Assembly: GCF_047470865.1 (NCBI RefSeq)
Contig: NZ_JAZDRH010000021.1
Coordinates: 1 to 56,021, forward strand
From: JAZDRH01 sp047470865
GTDB lineage: Bacteria; Pseudomonadota; Gammaproteobacteria; Pseudomonadales; Pseudomonadaceae
Reading direction: 5' to 3'
DNA length: 56,021 nt
The translations under genes were made by a program, and so were the position numbers. The notes beneath the pieces were generated by a model. The model was given only the letters and a program-made list of their open reading frames with translations, was not told where the DNA came from and did not search any database. Position 1 is the stretch's first letter. Each line of letters starts with the position of its first letter. Below, one piece after another: positions 18,484 through 27,319 of the stretch.

Positions 18484-18864
18484 CTATTGTAAGTTAGCAA
18501 TCTCAATTAGGTTTTGGTCAGGATCACGAATGTACACAGATAGAATGGAGCCTGTTGCTCCAGTGCGTACTATAGGACCCTCTAAAATAGTGATATTACA
18601 GTTGTGTAAATGGTCTACTATTTTTTCCATTGGGGTGGCGCTAATAAAGCATAAATCAGCAGAGCCTGTTGTAGGGCGATAGGCTTTTGGCTCAAACTCT
18701 TTACCCTTTTCGTGCAAATTAATTTTTTGCTGTCCAAAACTCAGTGCTATACGGTCTTGGCCAAAGTTAACTTTCTGCATATTTAGTACGCGCTGATAGA
18801 AATTCACACTCGTAGCAATATCGTTAACGGTTAGAACCAAATGATCAAGATGAGATAAATGCAT
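18484..18864 (-). CDS. VOC (glyoxalase-fold) family protein
   Basis: 126 residues with the two beta-alpha-beta-beta-beta modules of the vicinal oxygen chelate fold. Likely metal ligands are the His in LDHLVLTVND, the His in KINLHEKG and the Glu in NLIEIANLQ. It resembles the small VOC 'virulence protein' group, and the substrate is unknown. I set the start at ATG 18864 (MHLSHLDH) because AAGGA lies 7 bases upstream. A start at 18891 would add 9 residues without such a site. It diverges from comEC. Confidence 0.85.
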   Translation of the reverse strand: MHLSHLDHLVLTVNDIATSVNFYQRVLNMQKVNFGQDRIALSFGQQKINLHEKGKEFEPKAYRPTTGSADLCFISATPMEKIVDHLHNCNITILEGPIVRTGATGSILSVYIRDPDQNLIEIANLQ

Positions 18865-18957
18865 AAAGCTGTCCTTAAAGAAAATAAGCATACTTAATCT
18901 TTATGCACTGGAAAAGTCTTTTAAGTCCTCTATTTTGCTAAATAAAGGGAGGGCTGC

Positions 18958-21192
18958 ATGTATCGAATCTTACTTTCAATTATTGCAGGTAATTTGGCCA
19001 TTTTAGGTTTGTCTCAACTACCTAATAATAAGCTACTATTGGTTGTCCTGGTGCTAGGCCTGTTACTTTTATTATTTAGACGAGTTTACTGGTTAGGTAC
19101 TTTTCTCCTAGCTTTTGCTTGGGCTTGTATAAATGCGCAATGGGCATTGGATGACAAATTAGATAGCCACTGGGCAGGGCGCGTGCTTTGGGTTGAGGGA
19201 GTGGTTGTAGGGCTGCCCAATATTGACAAGAGCAATAATGAAATAATAGCTCGCTTTCAACTTGCAGAAGCGTATTCTAGGCGTACTTCGCTGCCTAAAT
19301 TAATTAATGTCAGTTGGTACAACGCTAAGGAAGTTCGAGCGGGTGAACGTTGGCGTCTAGCTTTGCAGTTGAAAGATACCCAAGGGCTAACTAATCCTCA
19401 CTTGTTTGACTTTGAAGCTTGGGCATTGGCACAGGGGATTGGCGCGACAGCAACAGTCAAGGCGGCTGAAAAACAAACGGAAGCCCAAGGTGTTTATGCC
19501 TGGCGTGATGCAGTGCGCCAACGACTTTTTGCACAATTACCTGAAGATAAAGGTTTAGCTGCCCTTATTGTAGGTGATGCTAGCCAGCTCACACAGGAGC
19601 GTTGGCAGTTACTCAATGATACAGGCACAGTTCATCTGTTTGTTATATCAGGGCAACATATAGGCATTATAGCAGGCTTGATTTATGCCTGTGTGGCGTG
19701 GTTAGGACGTCAGCGCTTTTGGCCAATGAGCTATTCATGGTTAACCTGTGCGTGTTTAAGTGCATGGCTAGTAGCTTTGACCTATGCCTGGTTAGCAGGT
19801 TTTACTGTACCTGTGCAGCGTGCTTTATTAATGCTTACGGTCGTGCTGTTATGGCGTTGGCGGTATAGCTACCTCAGTGCGTGGCTACCTTTTTGTTTGG
19901 CATTAGCTCTGGTGCTCCTAATCAATCCATTGGTTGTTTTGCTCAATGGCTTTTGGTTGTCTTTTGCAGTGGTTGGTGTGTTGCTTTTAGTTTTTTCAGG
20001 GCGCTTAACTAGGCCAACAGCGCGTCAGTTTTTATGGCAAGCGCAATGGGTAGCTTTTATTGGTTTATTTCCAGTGCTAATTGCACTTGGGCTAGGTGTA
20101 AGCCCAATAGCGCCTTTAGCCAATATCATAGCTATCCCTTATCTTAGTTTTATTGTCTTGCCTTTAGCTTTAATAGGTGCTGTTTCTCTCCCAATTCCTT
20201 GGCTGGCACAGTTATTATTAGGGTTGGCACATCAAGCAATGGAATTATTATTTAGCTTACTAGCGTGGTTTGCTAGCTGGCAACCGGCTTGGCAACTGCC
20301 TGCGCAATCGACGCTCAGCTTGTTGTTTCTGCTGCTGGCCGTCTTATTGTGGTTAATACCAAGAGGTGTTTTTAGCCGTGCAGTGGCTGTTTTTCTTTTG
20401 CTCCCCAGTCTGTTTCAGGCAACAGGTCAAGTTGCTGAAGGAGAAGCCCTTATTAATGTACTCGATGTTGGTCAGGGGTTGGCCATTGTTGTGCGAACTA
20501 AAGATAAAACCCTGTTATACGACACAGGTAATCGCTTTAAGCAAATGGATATGGGCGCTAGTGTTGTTGTTCCGTATTTACAAAAACAAGGAGTGCGCCA
20601 TTTAGATAAAATTATTATTTCACATGCTCACCTTGATCACTCAGGTGGACTGCCTAGCGTGCTGAAAAAGTTTTCTGTTGATCAATTAGTTAGCGGCGAG
20701 CCAGCGTTAATTAAACCTTCTATGGCTTGTGTCACTCGCAGCTGGGTTTGGAACGGTGTAGAGTTCTCACAGTGGCGCTGGAACAAGGCAGTAAGCTCGA
20801 ATGATAAGTCCTGTGTTCTATATATTAAAACGAATAGCAGCAGTATGTTGTTGATGGGGGACTTAGAACGACCAGGTGAAATGGCCTTTTTAAAAGCTAA
20901 CCCTAGCTGGCAAGCTGATTGGTTAATTGCTGGGCATCATGGTAGCTATACTAGTACTCATCCTGAGTTACTAGCACAGATTAAGCCTCATACTGTATTG
21001 ATTTCGCGAGGGCGTTTTAATATGTATCAGCATCCACATCCCTTGGTTATTAAACGCTTAATGGACAAAAATATTGCAATATTTGATACTGCACAACAGG
21101 GGGCAATCACTGTTAAACTAGGTTGGCAAGTACAACTTAAGTATGCACGGCAGGCTAATGTTTTCTGGCGAAATTCATTAGTGAATGATTAA
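18958..21192 (+). CDS. comEC: DNA internalisation protein ComEC/Rec2
   Basis: Inner-membrane channel that takes single-stranded DNA into the cytoplasm during natural transformation. 744 residues, full length: N-terminal helices, an OB-fold-like region near 60-150, a multi-helix competence domain near 200-490 (FVISGQHIGI is typical), and a C-terminal metallo-beta-lactamase domain with SHAHLDHSGG (HxHxDH) and GHHGSYTS. GGAGG precedes the ATG. No other competence gene is in the window, so natural competence is possible but not shown. Confidence 0.95.
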   Translation: MYRILLSIIAGNLAILGLSQLPNNKLLLVVLVLGLLLLLFRRVYWLGTFLLAFAWACINAQWALDDKLDSHWAGRVLWVEGVVVGLPNIDKSNNEIIARFQLAEAYSRRTSLPKLINVSWYNAKEVRAGERWRLALQLKDTQGLTNPHLFDFEAWALAQGIGATATVKAAEKQTEAQGVYAWRDAVRQRLFAQLPEDKGLAALIVGDASQLTQERWQLLNDTGTVHLFVISGQHIGIIAGLIYACVAWLGRQRFWPMSYSWLTCACLSAWLVALTYAWLAGFTVPVQRALLMLTVVLLWRWRYSYLSAWLPFCLALALVLLINPLVVLLNGFWLSFAVVGVLLLVFSGRLTRPTARQFLWQAQWVAFIGLFPVLIALGLGVSPIAPLANIIAIPYLSFIVLPLALIGAVSLPIPWLAQLLLGLAHQAMELLFSLLAWFASWQPAWQLPAQSTLSLLFLLLAVLLWLIPRGVFSRAVAVFLLLPSLFQATGQVAEGEALINVLDVGQGLAIVVRTKDKTLLYDTGNRFKQMDMGASVVVPYLQKQGVRHLDKIIISHAHLDHSGGLPSVLKKFSVDQLVSGEPALIKPSMACVTRSWVWNGVEFSQWRWNKAVSSNDKSCVLYIKTNSSSMLLMGDLERPGEMAFLKANPSWQADWLIAGHHGSYTSTHPELLAQIKPHTVLISRGRFNMYQHPHPLVIKRLMDKNIAIFDTAQQGAITVKLGWQVQLKYARQANVFWRNSLVND

Positions 21193-21207
21193 CGCTTAGG
21201 ATGGATC

Positions 21208-22428
21208 ATGAGCACAAAAAACGCGCAAGAAACACAAAATCTCGCTTGGACCCGCGTGATTATCTTGGCAATTTCAGGGTTTATTTTTAATACAACAGAG
21301 TTTATTCCTATTGCTTTATTAAGCGATATTGGACATAGCTTTTCTTTAACTGAAGAAACAACAGGTTTGATGGTTACTGTGTATGCTTGGGTAGTCGCAT
21401 TGGTATCTGTCCCACTGATGCTACTTACAGGAACAGTCGAACGACGCAGGCTATTAGTCGCAGTATTCTTTTTGTTTATTACAGGGCACATTATTGTTGC
21501 TTTCTCCCCTAGCTTTGAAGTACTGCTTGGCGGGCGTATTATGATTGCTTTTGCCCACGCAGTATTTTGGACTATCACAGCTACGTTGGCTGTTCGCTTG
21601 GCGCCAGAGGGCAAGAAAAGCTTAGCCTTAGGCCTATTAGCCACAGGCACCTCTATTGCTACAGTGTTAGGCTTACCCCTTGGGCGCCTAATAGGCCAGT
21701 GGCTAGGTTGGCAGCAAACTTTTTTAAGCATAGGCTTATTAGCAGCTATAGCCATGGTGGCGGTTGCCTATTATTTGCCGAGCCTGCCTAGTATTAACTC
21801 AGGTCGCTTAAAAAATTTACCACAGATGCTGACTAAACCGGCATTATTGGGCCTGTTTCTGCTTACAGCGCTGATTTTTACTGCTCATTTTGCCACTTAT
21901 ACGTATATTGAGCCTTTCGCCAAACAAATAGTAGGTATGTCAGAGCAAGCTACCACTTGGCTGTTACTAGTCTTTGGTGTAGCTGGCATCTTTGGCAGCT
22001 TTGTATTTAGTCGCTATAACACTGTTTATCCGGCTAAGTTATTACAAGGCGCATTATTGGTGGTGACAGCTAGCTTGCTTTCTCTAGGTTTTCTCAGTGA
22101 TTCGTTATGGAGCTTTATTGGTATCGCCTTCTTTTGGGGAGTGGCTATTACTTGTGTAGGCCTGGGGTTGCAAATCAAAGTATTAGATTTATCGCCTGAG
22201 GCGACAGATTTAGCCATGTCTATTTACTCAGGCATTGTTAACATTGGGATAGGAGCAGGGGCACTAATGGGAAGCCAGGTTATCAGCTTTGTTGGTTTAG
22301 CTAATATCGGCTACAGCAGCACAGTGCTTGGTTTGCTGGCCTTTGCTTTGGCGGTCGCATTGTTTAGCCTGTATTACAGATTAATCACAGGAAAAACTAG
22401 GCAGCCTAAAACCAAACTGCTGGGGTAG
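21208..22428 (+). CDS. sotB: MFS exporter, SotB-like sugar efflux family
   Basis: 406 residues, 12 predicted helices. The N-terminal half resembles E. coli SotB/YdeA closely: IFNTTEFIPIALLSDI, TVYAWVVALVSVPLML, VERRRLLVAVF and GLPLGRLIGQWLGWQQTFL. SotB exports sugars such as arabinose and some inducers. The true substrate here is unknown. It starts 15 bases after comEC, probably in the same transcript, and separates comEC from exbB, which are near neighbours in Pseudomonas as I recall. Confidence 0.85.
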   Translation: MSTKNAQETQNLAWTRVIILAISGFIFNTTEFIPIALLSDIGHSFSLTEETTGLMVTVYAWVVALVSVPLMLLTGTVERRRLLVAVFFLFITGHIIVAFSPSFEVLLGGRIMIAFAHAVFWTITATLAVRLAPEGKKSLALGLLATGTSIATVLGLPLGRLIGQWLGWQQTFLSIGLLAAIAMVAVAYYLPSLPSINSGRLKNLPQMLTKPALLGLFLLTALIFTAHFATYTYIEPFAKQIVGMSEQATTWLLLVFGVAGIFGSFVFSRYNTVYPAKLLQGALLVVTASLLSLGFLSDSLWSFIGIAFFWGVAITCVGLGLQIKVLDLSPEATDLAMSIYSGIVNIGIGAGALMGSQVISFVGLANIGYSSTVLGLLAFALAVALFSLYYRLITGKTRQPKTKLLG

Positions 22429-22607
22429 CTGTGTAGAAAAACGCAATAAATTTTTAAACAAGTGACTTAGGTCGGCAATTTATTGTACTAGGCACTATAT
22501 GATCTTTTGTCATGAATCAGTAAACTTTACCTTTTAATTAAGTAATTGATTCTTAAACTATTTGCTTTATGTGCTAATCCGTTTAAGGTGCAGCCCTTAT
22601 TTTAATT

Positions 22608-22625
22608 TTACGCTGCTAAGCGTAA
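22608..22625 (+). promoter_or_regulatory. Inverted repeat before exbB
   Basis: TTACGCT (22608-22614) and AGCGTAA (22619-22625) pair around GCTA, ending 24 bases before the exbB GTG. It could be an operator or a 5' mRNA hairpin. The 221-base gap from sotB presumably contains the promoter of the exbB-murB run. Confidence 0.3.
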
Positions 22626-22649
22626 GTTGCAGATTGGAGTATTTTTACT

Positions 22650-23276
22650 GTGTGGGAACTGGTAAAAGCAGGTGGCTGGTTAATGCTACCCATCATTATG
22701 TGCTCGGTAGTAGCCGCTGCAATCATTATTGAACGTCTTTGGACATTAAGAGCTGCAAAAATTAGCCCACCGTACTTGTTAGGTCAAGTGTGGAAATGGG
22801 TGCAGGGCAAACAGTTGGATAGTAAAAAACTGAAAGAAATTCGCGCTAATTCACCTCTAGGCCAAATTTTAGCAGCCGGATTAGCTAACGCCCGTTACGG
22901 TCGAGAGCAAATGAAAGAAGCTATTCAAGAGTCTGGCGCTAAAGTGGTGAGTGAGCTTGAGCGTTTTTTAACGGCGCTGGGTACTATTGCTTCTATTGCA
23001 CCTCTATTAGGGTTGTTGGGTACGGTCTTAGGTATGATTGAGATATTTAGTGCTTACACTAGCTCTGGTATGGCTAATGGTGGTCAGTTAGCCAGTGGTA
23101 TTGGTAAAGCATTAATAACCACGGCAGCTGGCTTGTTTGTTGCTATTCCAGCGGTATTTTTTCATCGCTATTTGGTGCGTCGTGTAGATGAGCTGGTTGT
23201 TCATATGGAGCAAGAAGCCATCAAGCTAGTTGACGTAATGCAAGGCGATCGTGATGTCGAAATAGAGGACAAATAG
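22650..23276 (+). CDS. exbB: ExbB/TolQ-family proton-channel protein
   Basis: Inner-membrane motor subunit that uses the proton gradient with ExbD to energise TonB-type transport or a related process. 208 residues: helix 1 near 8-28, a cytoplasmic region, and two C-terminal helices containing PLLGLLGTVLGMIEIF and GKALITTAAGLFVAIPA. It starts with GTG 22650, and GGAG is about 11 bases upstream. No tonB lies nearby. In Pseudomonas this exbB-exbD pair sits upstream of lpxK, so it may serve the envelope rather than iron uptake. Confidence 0.93.
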   Translation: MWELVKAGGWLMLPIIMCSVVAAAIIIERLWTLRAAKISPPYLLGQVWKWVQGKQLDSKKLKEIRANSPLGQILAAGLANARYGREQMKEAIQESGAKVVSELERFLTALGTIASIAPLLGLLGTVLGMIEIFSAYTSSGMANGGQLASGIGKALITTAAGLFVAIPAVFFHRYLVRRVDELVVHMEQEAIKLVDVMQGDRDVEIEDK

Positions 23277-23701
23277 TGAAATTCCCACGAAAACCCAGAG
23301 AGCAGGTTGATATAAACTTAGCTCCATTGATTGACGTGGTGTTTATTCTGCTATTGTTCTTCGTTGTTACTACGACATTTACACGTGAAACTCGCTTAAA
23401 GGTTGATTTACCTGAGGCAGTGAGCGGTGAAGCACAACAAGCAGCAGAGCCACAAACACTGGAAGTATTGATTGGCGTTGATGGCAGTTATTCCGTGAAT
23501 AATCAACCATTAGCAGTAAATGATTTAAAACACTTGATGGATAAACTAGTAGAAGCCTCTGGTGGAAACCAAGATTATCCAGTGACTATTAGCGCAGATG
23601 GTAAGGCACCACATCAGGCTGTAGTAACAGCGATGGATGCCGCCTCTAAATTAGGTTTTTCTCGTTTGCGTATAAGTACAGTTGAGGCAGAAGAAAATTA
23701 G
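23276..23701 (+). CDS. exbD: ExbD/TolR-family protein
   Basis: 141 residues: one N-terminal membrane helix (about 18-38, APLIDVVFILLLFFVVTTTF) with the conserved proton-path Asp, and a periplasmic domain. Partner of the upstream ExbB. The GTG start overlaps the exbB stop by one base, and the stop overlaps the lpxK start by one base, so the three genes are translationally coupled. Confidence 0.93.
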   Translation: MKFPRKPREQVDINLAPLIDVVFILLLFFVVTTTFTRETRLKVDLPEAVSGEAQQAAEPQTLEVLIGVDGSYSVNNQPLAVNDLKHLMDKLVEASGGNQDYPVTISADGKAPHQAVVTAMDAASKLGFSRLRISTVEAEEN

Positions 23702-24708
23702 TGAGTCTAGCTCATAAATTGCAACAACGATGGTATCAAAAAAATACTCCAGCTCCGCTTTTCTTGCGGCCGCTGGAGTATTTGTTTAAGTGCATTGTAA
23801 AAAATAAGTTTGCACGTTATCAGCAAGGCTTGATGACAAGCTATCGTGCTCCTGTGCCTGTGGTTGTAGTAGGTAATATTACAGTTGGAGGAACAGGTAA
23901 AACGCCCATGATTTTATGGTTAATAGCGCATTGTCGAGCGCGCGGCTTAAAGGTCGGAGTGGTGAGTCGTGGCTATGGTGCTAAACCACCTCAGTTTCCT
24001 TGGCGTGTACGTGCAACAGACACGCCACAAGTAGCAGGTGATGAGCCTTTATTGCTGGTACAGCGCACAGGCGTTGCTTTAGTGACTTCGCCAAAACGTA
24101 ATGAAGCAGTGCAGGCGCTATTAGCAGAAGAATCATTTGATATTATTTTATCTGATGATGGCATGCAGCATTATGCACTAGAACGTGATGTTGAAATTGT
24201 TTTAGTCGATGCCGCACGTGGTTTTGGGAATGCGCATTGCTTGCCAGCTGGGCCTTTGCGTGAGCCTTTAGAACGCCTAGCGACAGTAGATGCTGTACTT
24301 TTTAATGGTGCCTTAGAAGATAGCGAGCAAGGTTTTGCTTTTCAGTTACAGCCTAGTAGTTGGATTAACCTAATAACTAATGAACGCTGTACTGTAGAAG
24401 CTTTTAAAGTGCAGGGTAACGTTCATGCAGTGGCTGGTATTGGTAATCCTCAGCGTTTTTTTAATACCATAGAACAGCTTAACATCACTGCACAGACACA
24501 TGCTTTTGCCGATCATGTTAGCTTTACTCAAGCCGACTTTTCCTTTGTCGGTAAAGATACAGTGTTAATGACAGAAAAAGATGCCGTAAAATGCCGCTCA
24601 TTTGCACAGTCTAATTGGTGGTATTTAGCGGTGGATGCAAAACCAACCTCAGCTTTTATTGCGTGGTGGGATGAACGTTTGACACAATTAATCAAGGCTT
24701 CACATTAG
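23701..24708 (+). CDS. lpxK: Tetraacyldisaccharide 4'-kinase LpxK
   Basis: Phosphorylates the lipid A disaccharide precursor at the 4' position, at the inner membrane. 335 residues: an N-terminal hydrophobic patch, P-loop GNITVGGTGKTP near residues 59-70, SRGYGAKPP, and DDGMQHYALERDVEIVLVD. The GTG start overlaps exbD. With kdsB further on, the operon supplies lipopolysaccharide. Confidence 0.96.
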   Translation: MSLAHKLQQRWYQKNTPAPLFLRPLEYLFKCIVKNKFARYQQGLMTSYRAPVPVVVVGNITVGGTGKTPMILWLIAHCRARGLKVGVVSRGYGAKPPQFPWRVRATDTPQVAGDEPLLLVQRTGVALVTSPKRNEAVQALLAEESFDIILSDDGMQHYALERDVEIVLVDAARGFGNAHCLPAGPLREPLERLATVDAVLFNGALEDSEQGFAFQLQPSSWINLITNERCTVEAFKVQGNVHAVAGIGNPQRFFNTIEQLNITAQTHAFADHVSFTQADFSFVGKDTVLMTEKDAVKCRSFAQSNWWYLAVDAKPTSAFIAWWDERLTQLIKASH

Positions 24709-24718
24709 GAGTACTGTA

Positions 24719-24904
24719 ATGGATAGCAAATTAATCGATATGCTGGCTTGCCCTTTATGCAAAAGCCCAGTGCATTTATCAGAAGATAAAAGCGAACTTA
24801 TTTGTAAGGCAGATGCCTTAGCTTTTCCTATTCGTGACGACATTCCAGTTATGCTTGAATCACAAGCCCGTTCACTCACTAATGATGAGCGTTTAGAGAA
24901 ATAA
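24719..24904 (+). CDS. ycaR: Trm112/YcaR-family small protein
   Basis: 61 residues: LIDMLACPLCKSPVHL gives one CxxC, a further cysteine occurs in ELICKADALAFPI, and the DDIPVML segment is typical. The family is often a partner of methyltransferases, but its bacterial role is unclear. AGGAG precedes the ATG and kdsB begins immediately after its stop. This lpxK-ycaR-kdsB order is widespread. Confidence 0.93.
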   Translation: MDSKLIDMLACPLCKSPVHLSEDKSELICKADALAFPIRDDIPVMLESQARSLTNDERLEK

Positions 24905-25669
24905 ATGAGCCAGCCTTTTATTGTAGTCATCCCCGCCCGTTATGCTTCAAGCCGTTTTCCGGGCAAGCCGCTAAAAGAAATAGCCGGCAAGCCTATGCTG
25001 CAGCATGTATGGCAGCAAGCGATGAAGAGCGCCGCAGAACAGGTTGTTATTGCCACGGATGATGAGCGCATCGCCCAAGCTTGTGAGCGTTTTGGGGCTC
25101 TGGTGGTAATGACACGTGCAGACCATGAGTCAGGCACAGATCGTTTAGCTGAAGTCGCACAGCAATTAAATCTGCCAGATGACGCTATTGTAGTTAATGT
25201 GCAAGGCGATGAGCCTTTAATTCCGCCGAGTGTGATCAATCAAGTGGCAGAAAACTTGGCTAAAACTACTGAAGCTGCTATTGCTACCTTAGCTGAGCCT
25301 ATTTTAGATGCACAGAGCTTGTTTAATCCAAATGTCGTTAAAGTCTGTAGCGATAAAAATGGTTTAGCGCTTAGTTTTTCCCGCGCTCCTTTTCCTTGGG
25401 CACGTGATAGTTTTGCAAATCAGCCAGAACAATTACCAGCTGATGTACCTTATCGCCGCCATATTGGCATTTATGCTTACCGCGCTGGATTCTTAGCAGA
25501 TTTTGTACGCTGGGGTTCGTGTTGGTTAGAAAATACGGAACGCTTAGAGCAACTCCGCGCCATGTGGCATGGCGTGCGTATTCATGTGGCAGATGCAGTG
25601 GAAGCACCGCCAGCAGGTGTGGATACGGAAGAAGACTTAATCCGAGTTAAAGCTATTTTGGAGAAGTAA
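24905..25669 (+). CDS. kdsB: 3-deoxy-manno-octulosonate cytidylyltransferase
   Basis: Activates Kdo as CMP-Kdo for lipopolysaccharide core synthesis. 254 residues: the nucleotide-binding PARYASSRFPGKPL at 10-23, ATDDERIAQ, VNVQGDEPLIP and the C-terminal GVDTEEDLIRV are all characteristic. The ATG directly follows the preceding stop. Confidence 0.97.
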   Translation: MSQPFIVVIPARYASSRFPGKPLKEIAGKPMLQHVWQQAMKSAAEQVVIATDDERIAQACERFGALVVMTRADHESGTDRLAEVAQQLNLPDDAIVVNVQGDEPLIPPSVINQVAENLAKTTEAAIATLAEPILDAQSLFNPNVVKVCSDKNGLALSFSRAPFPWARDSFANQPEQLPADVPYRRHIGIYAYRAGFLADFVRWGSCWLENTERLEQLRAMWHGVRIHVADAVEAPPAGVDTEEDLIRVKAILEK

Positions 25670-25670
25670 G

Positions 25671-26135
25671 GTGAAAGTGCTGTTTGTATGCTTGGGTAAT
25701 ATTTGCCGCTCTCCCAGTGCTGAGGGGCTTTTCCGTCAACAGCTTAAAAGTGCTGGCTTAAGTAGTCAGGTCACAGTTGATTCAGCAGGAACAGCTGCCT
25801 GGCATATCGGCAATCCTCCAGACAAACGCTCACAACAAGCAGCACTTAAGCGTGGTTATGATATTTCTAATCTAAAAGCGAGACAGGTTCAACCCGAAGA
25901 CTTTTTGCATTTTGATCTGATCTTGGCAATGGATAAATCCAACTTAGATGATCTCAAAGCAATAGCGCCTAAAGAGGCTAAAGCGCAGTTGTCGCTATAC
26001 TTGCAGCGCTATAGCTTGGCTTATAGCGAGGTGCCAGATCCTTACTATGGTGGTGAGGAAGGCTTTGAGTTAGTGCTTAACTTATTGGAACAAGCGGGTA
26101 GTCATTTATTAGACGAAGTTCGTGAGAGTTTGTAA
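25671..26135 (+). CDS. Low-molecular-weight protein-tyrosine phosphatase
   Basis: 154 residues. The active-site loop C7-LGNIC-R13-S (CX5R) lies at the N-terminus and the general-acid Asp in DPYYGGEEG. Cytoplasmic. Some relatives act on envelope polysaccharide kinases, but no kinase is nearby. It starts with GTG 25671 and its stop overlaps the murB start, as in Pseudomonas between kdsB and murB. Confidence 0.93.
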   Translation: MKVLFVCLGNICRSPSAEGLFRQQLKSAGLSSQVTVDSAGTAAWHIGNPPDKRSQQAALKRGYDISNLKARQVQPEDFLHFDLILAMDKSNLDDLKAIAPKEAKAQLSLYLQRYSLAYSEVPDPYYGGEEGFELVLNLLEQAGSHLLDEVRESL

Positions 26136-27151
26136 TGGACGCATTGCAGTACGATGTCAGCTTAAAGCCCTATAACACCTTAGCTATTGATGTAAAAGCT
26201 AAATATTTTGTTAGCGCACAAAGTTTGATCCAAATACAACAAGCCTTAGCCTTTGCTCAAGCGCAGGGTATCCCGTTTTTTTTATTAGGTGGTGGCAGTA
26301 ATCTGGTGCTAACCCAAGATATACCTTATCTGGTTTTGCATATTGCAACTAAAGGTATTCAGGTACTTAGCGAAGATCAGCAGCACGTAACATTAGAAGT
26401 CCAAGCAGGCGAAAATTGGCATGCATTTGTACAGTGGAGCCTTGCCCAAGGGTGGTCTGGATTAGAAAATCTTAGCCTTATCCCTGGTACTGTAGGTGCT
26501 GCGCCTGTACAGAATATTGGAGCTTATGGTGTAGAAGTAAAAGACTACCTAGATAGTCTTACAGCACTGGACACACAAACTGGTGAAGTTTTAGATTTTA
26601 GCAATGCGAAATGCCAATTTTCTTACCGTGAAAGCTATTTTAAGCAACATTTAGGACGTTATCTAATTTTAAGTGTGCGTTTTAGGCTAAATAAACAGGC
26701 AAAGCTGCACTTAGAATATGGCCCTATTCGTCAGCAGCTAGCCGAGGAAGGCATAGCCGAGCCAACCCCACAACAAGTAGCGGCTGTTGTTTGTACTATT
26801 CGTCAAAGCAAGCTGCCTAATCCCGCTGAGCTGGCAAATACCGGCAGTTTTTTTAAAAACCCACTAGTGTCTACAGCTCAAGTACAGCGTTTAAAGCAGG
26901 CTTACCCAGACTTGATTTCTTACAATCTAAGCAATGAGCAAGCCAAGTTAGCTGCTGGTTGGTTAATTGAAAAAGCGGGCTGGAAAGGGTATCGGCAAGG
27001 TGATGCAGGAGTACATGCTAAGCAGGCGTTAGTACTGGTTAATTATGGAAATGCCAGTGGCAAAGATATTTTGCAACTGGCGCAAAAAATTCAGCAGACT
27101 ATTAGGGATAAATTTCAGGTATCATTAGAAATAGAACCTAATCGGCTGTAA
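26135..27151 (+). CDS. murB: UDP-N-acetylenolpyruvoylglucosamine reductase
   Basis: Reduces the enolpyruvyl group to form UDP-MurNAc, using NADPH and FAD. 338 residues, the type I length: LGGGSNLVL and VPGTVGAAPVQNIGAYG-like FAD motifs (here IPGTVGAAPVQNIGAYG), the catalytic Ser region NTGSFFKNP, and a C-terminal Glu in EIEPNRL. Last gene of the tightly packed run from exbB. Confidence 0.96.
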   Translation: MDALQYDVSLKPYNTLAIDVKAKYFVSAQSLIQIQQALAFAQAQGIPFFLLGGGSNLVLTQDIPYLVLHIATKGIQVLSEDQQHVTLEVQAGENWHAFVQWSLAQGWSGLENLSLIPGTVGAAPVQNIGAYGVEVKDYLDSLTALDTQTGEVLDFSNAKCQFSYRESYFKQHLGRYLILSVRFRLNKQAKLHLEYGPIRQQLAEEGIAEPTPQQVAAVVCTIRQSKLPNPAELANTGSFFKNPLVSTAQVQRLKQAYPDLISYNLSNEQAKLAAGWLIEKAGWKGYRQGDAGVHAKQALVLVNYGNASGKDILQLAQKIQQTIRDKFQVSLEIEPNRL

Positions 27152-27154
27152 TTA

Positions 27155-27175
27155 GCATCTTTCTTAGATGTTTTT
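27155..27175 (+). terminator. Probable terminator after murB
   Basis: CATCT (27156-27160) and AGATG (27166-27170) pair, with a G-T pair extending the stem, and run directly into TTTTT. It is a short stem 4 bases past the murB stop, and plausible because the operon ends here. Confidence 0.55.
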
Positions 27176-27319
27176 CCCTTTCTTCTGATCTTGCTTGGCC
27201 TTTTGTCTTGCGCAGAAAAAACGGTCGGATTCTGGTTTTATTCTTACTATCTTTGCAACAATGCAGAGCATAAAGTGCTGTTTTATGTTGTGTTTTATAC
27301 CCAAAACTAAGGACTTTTT

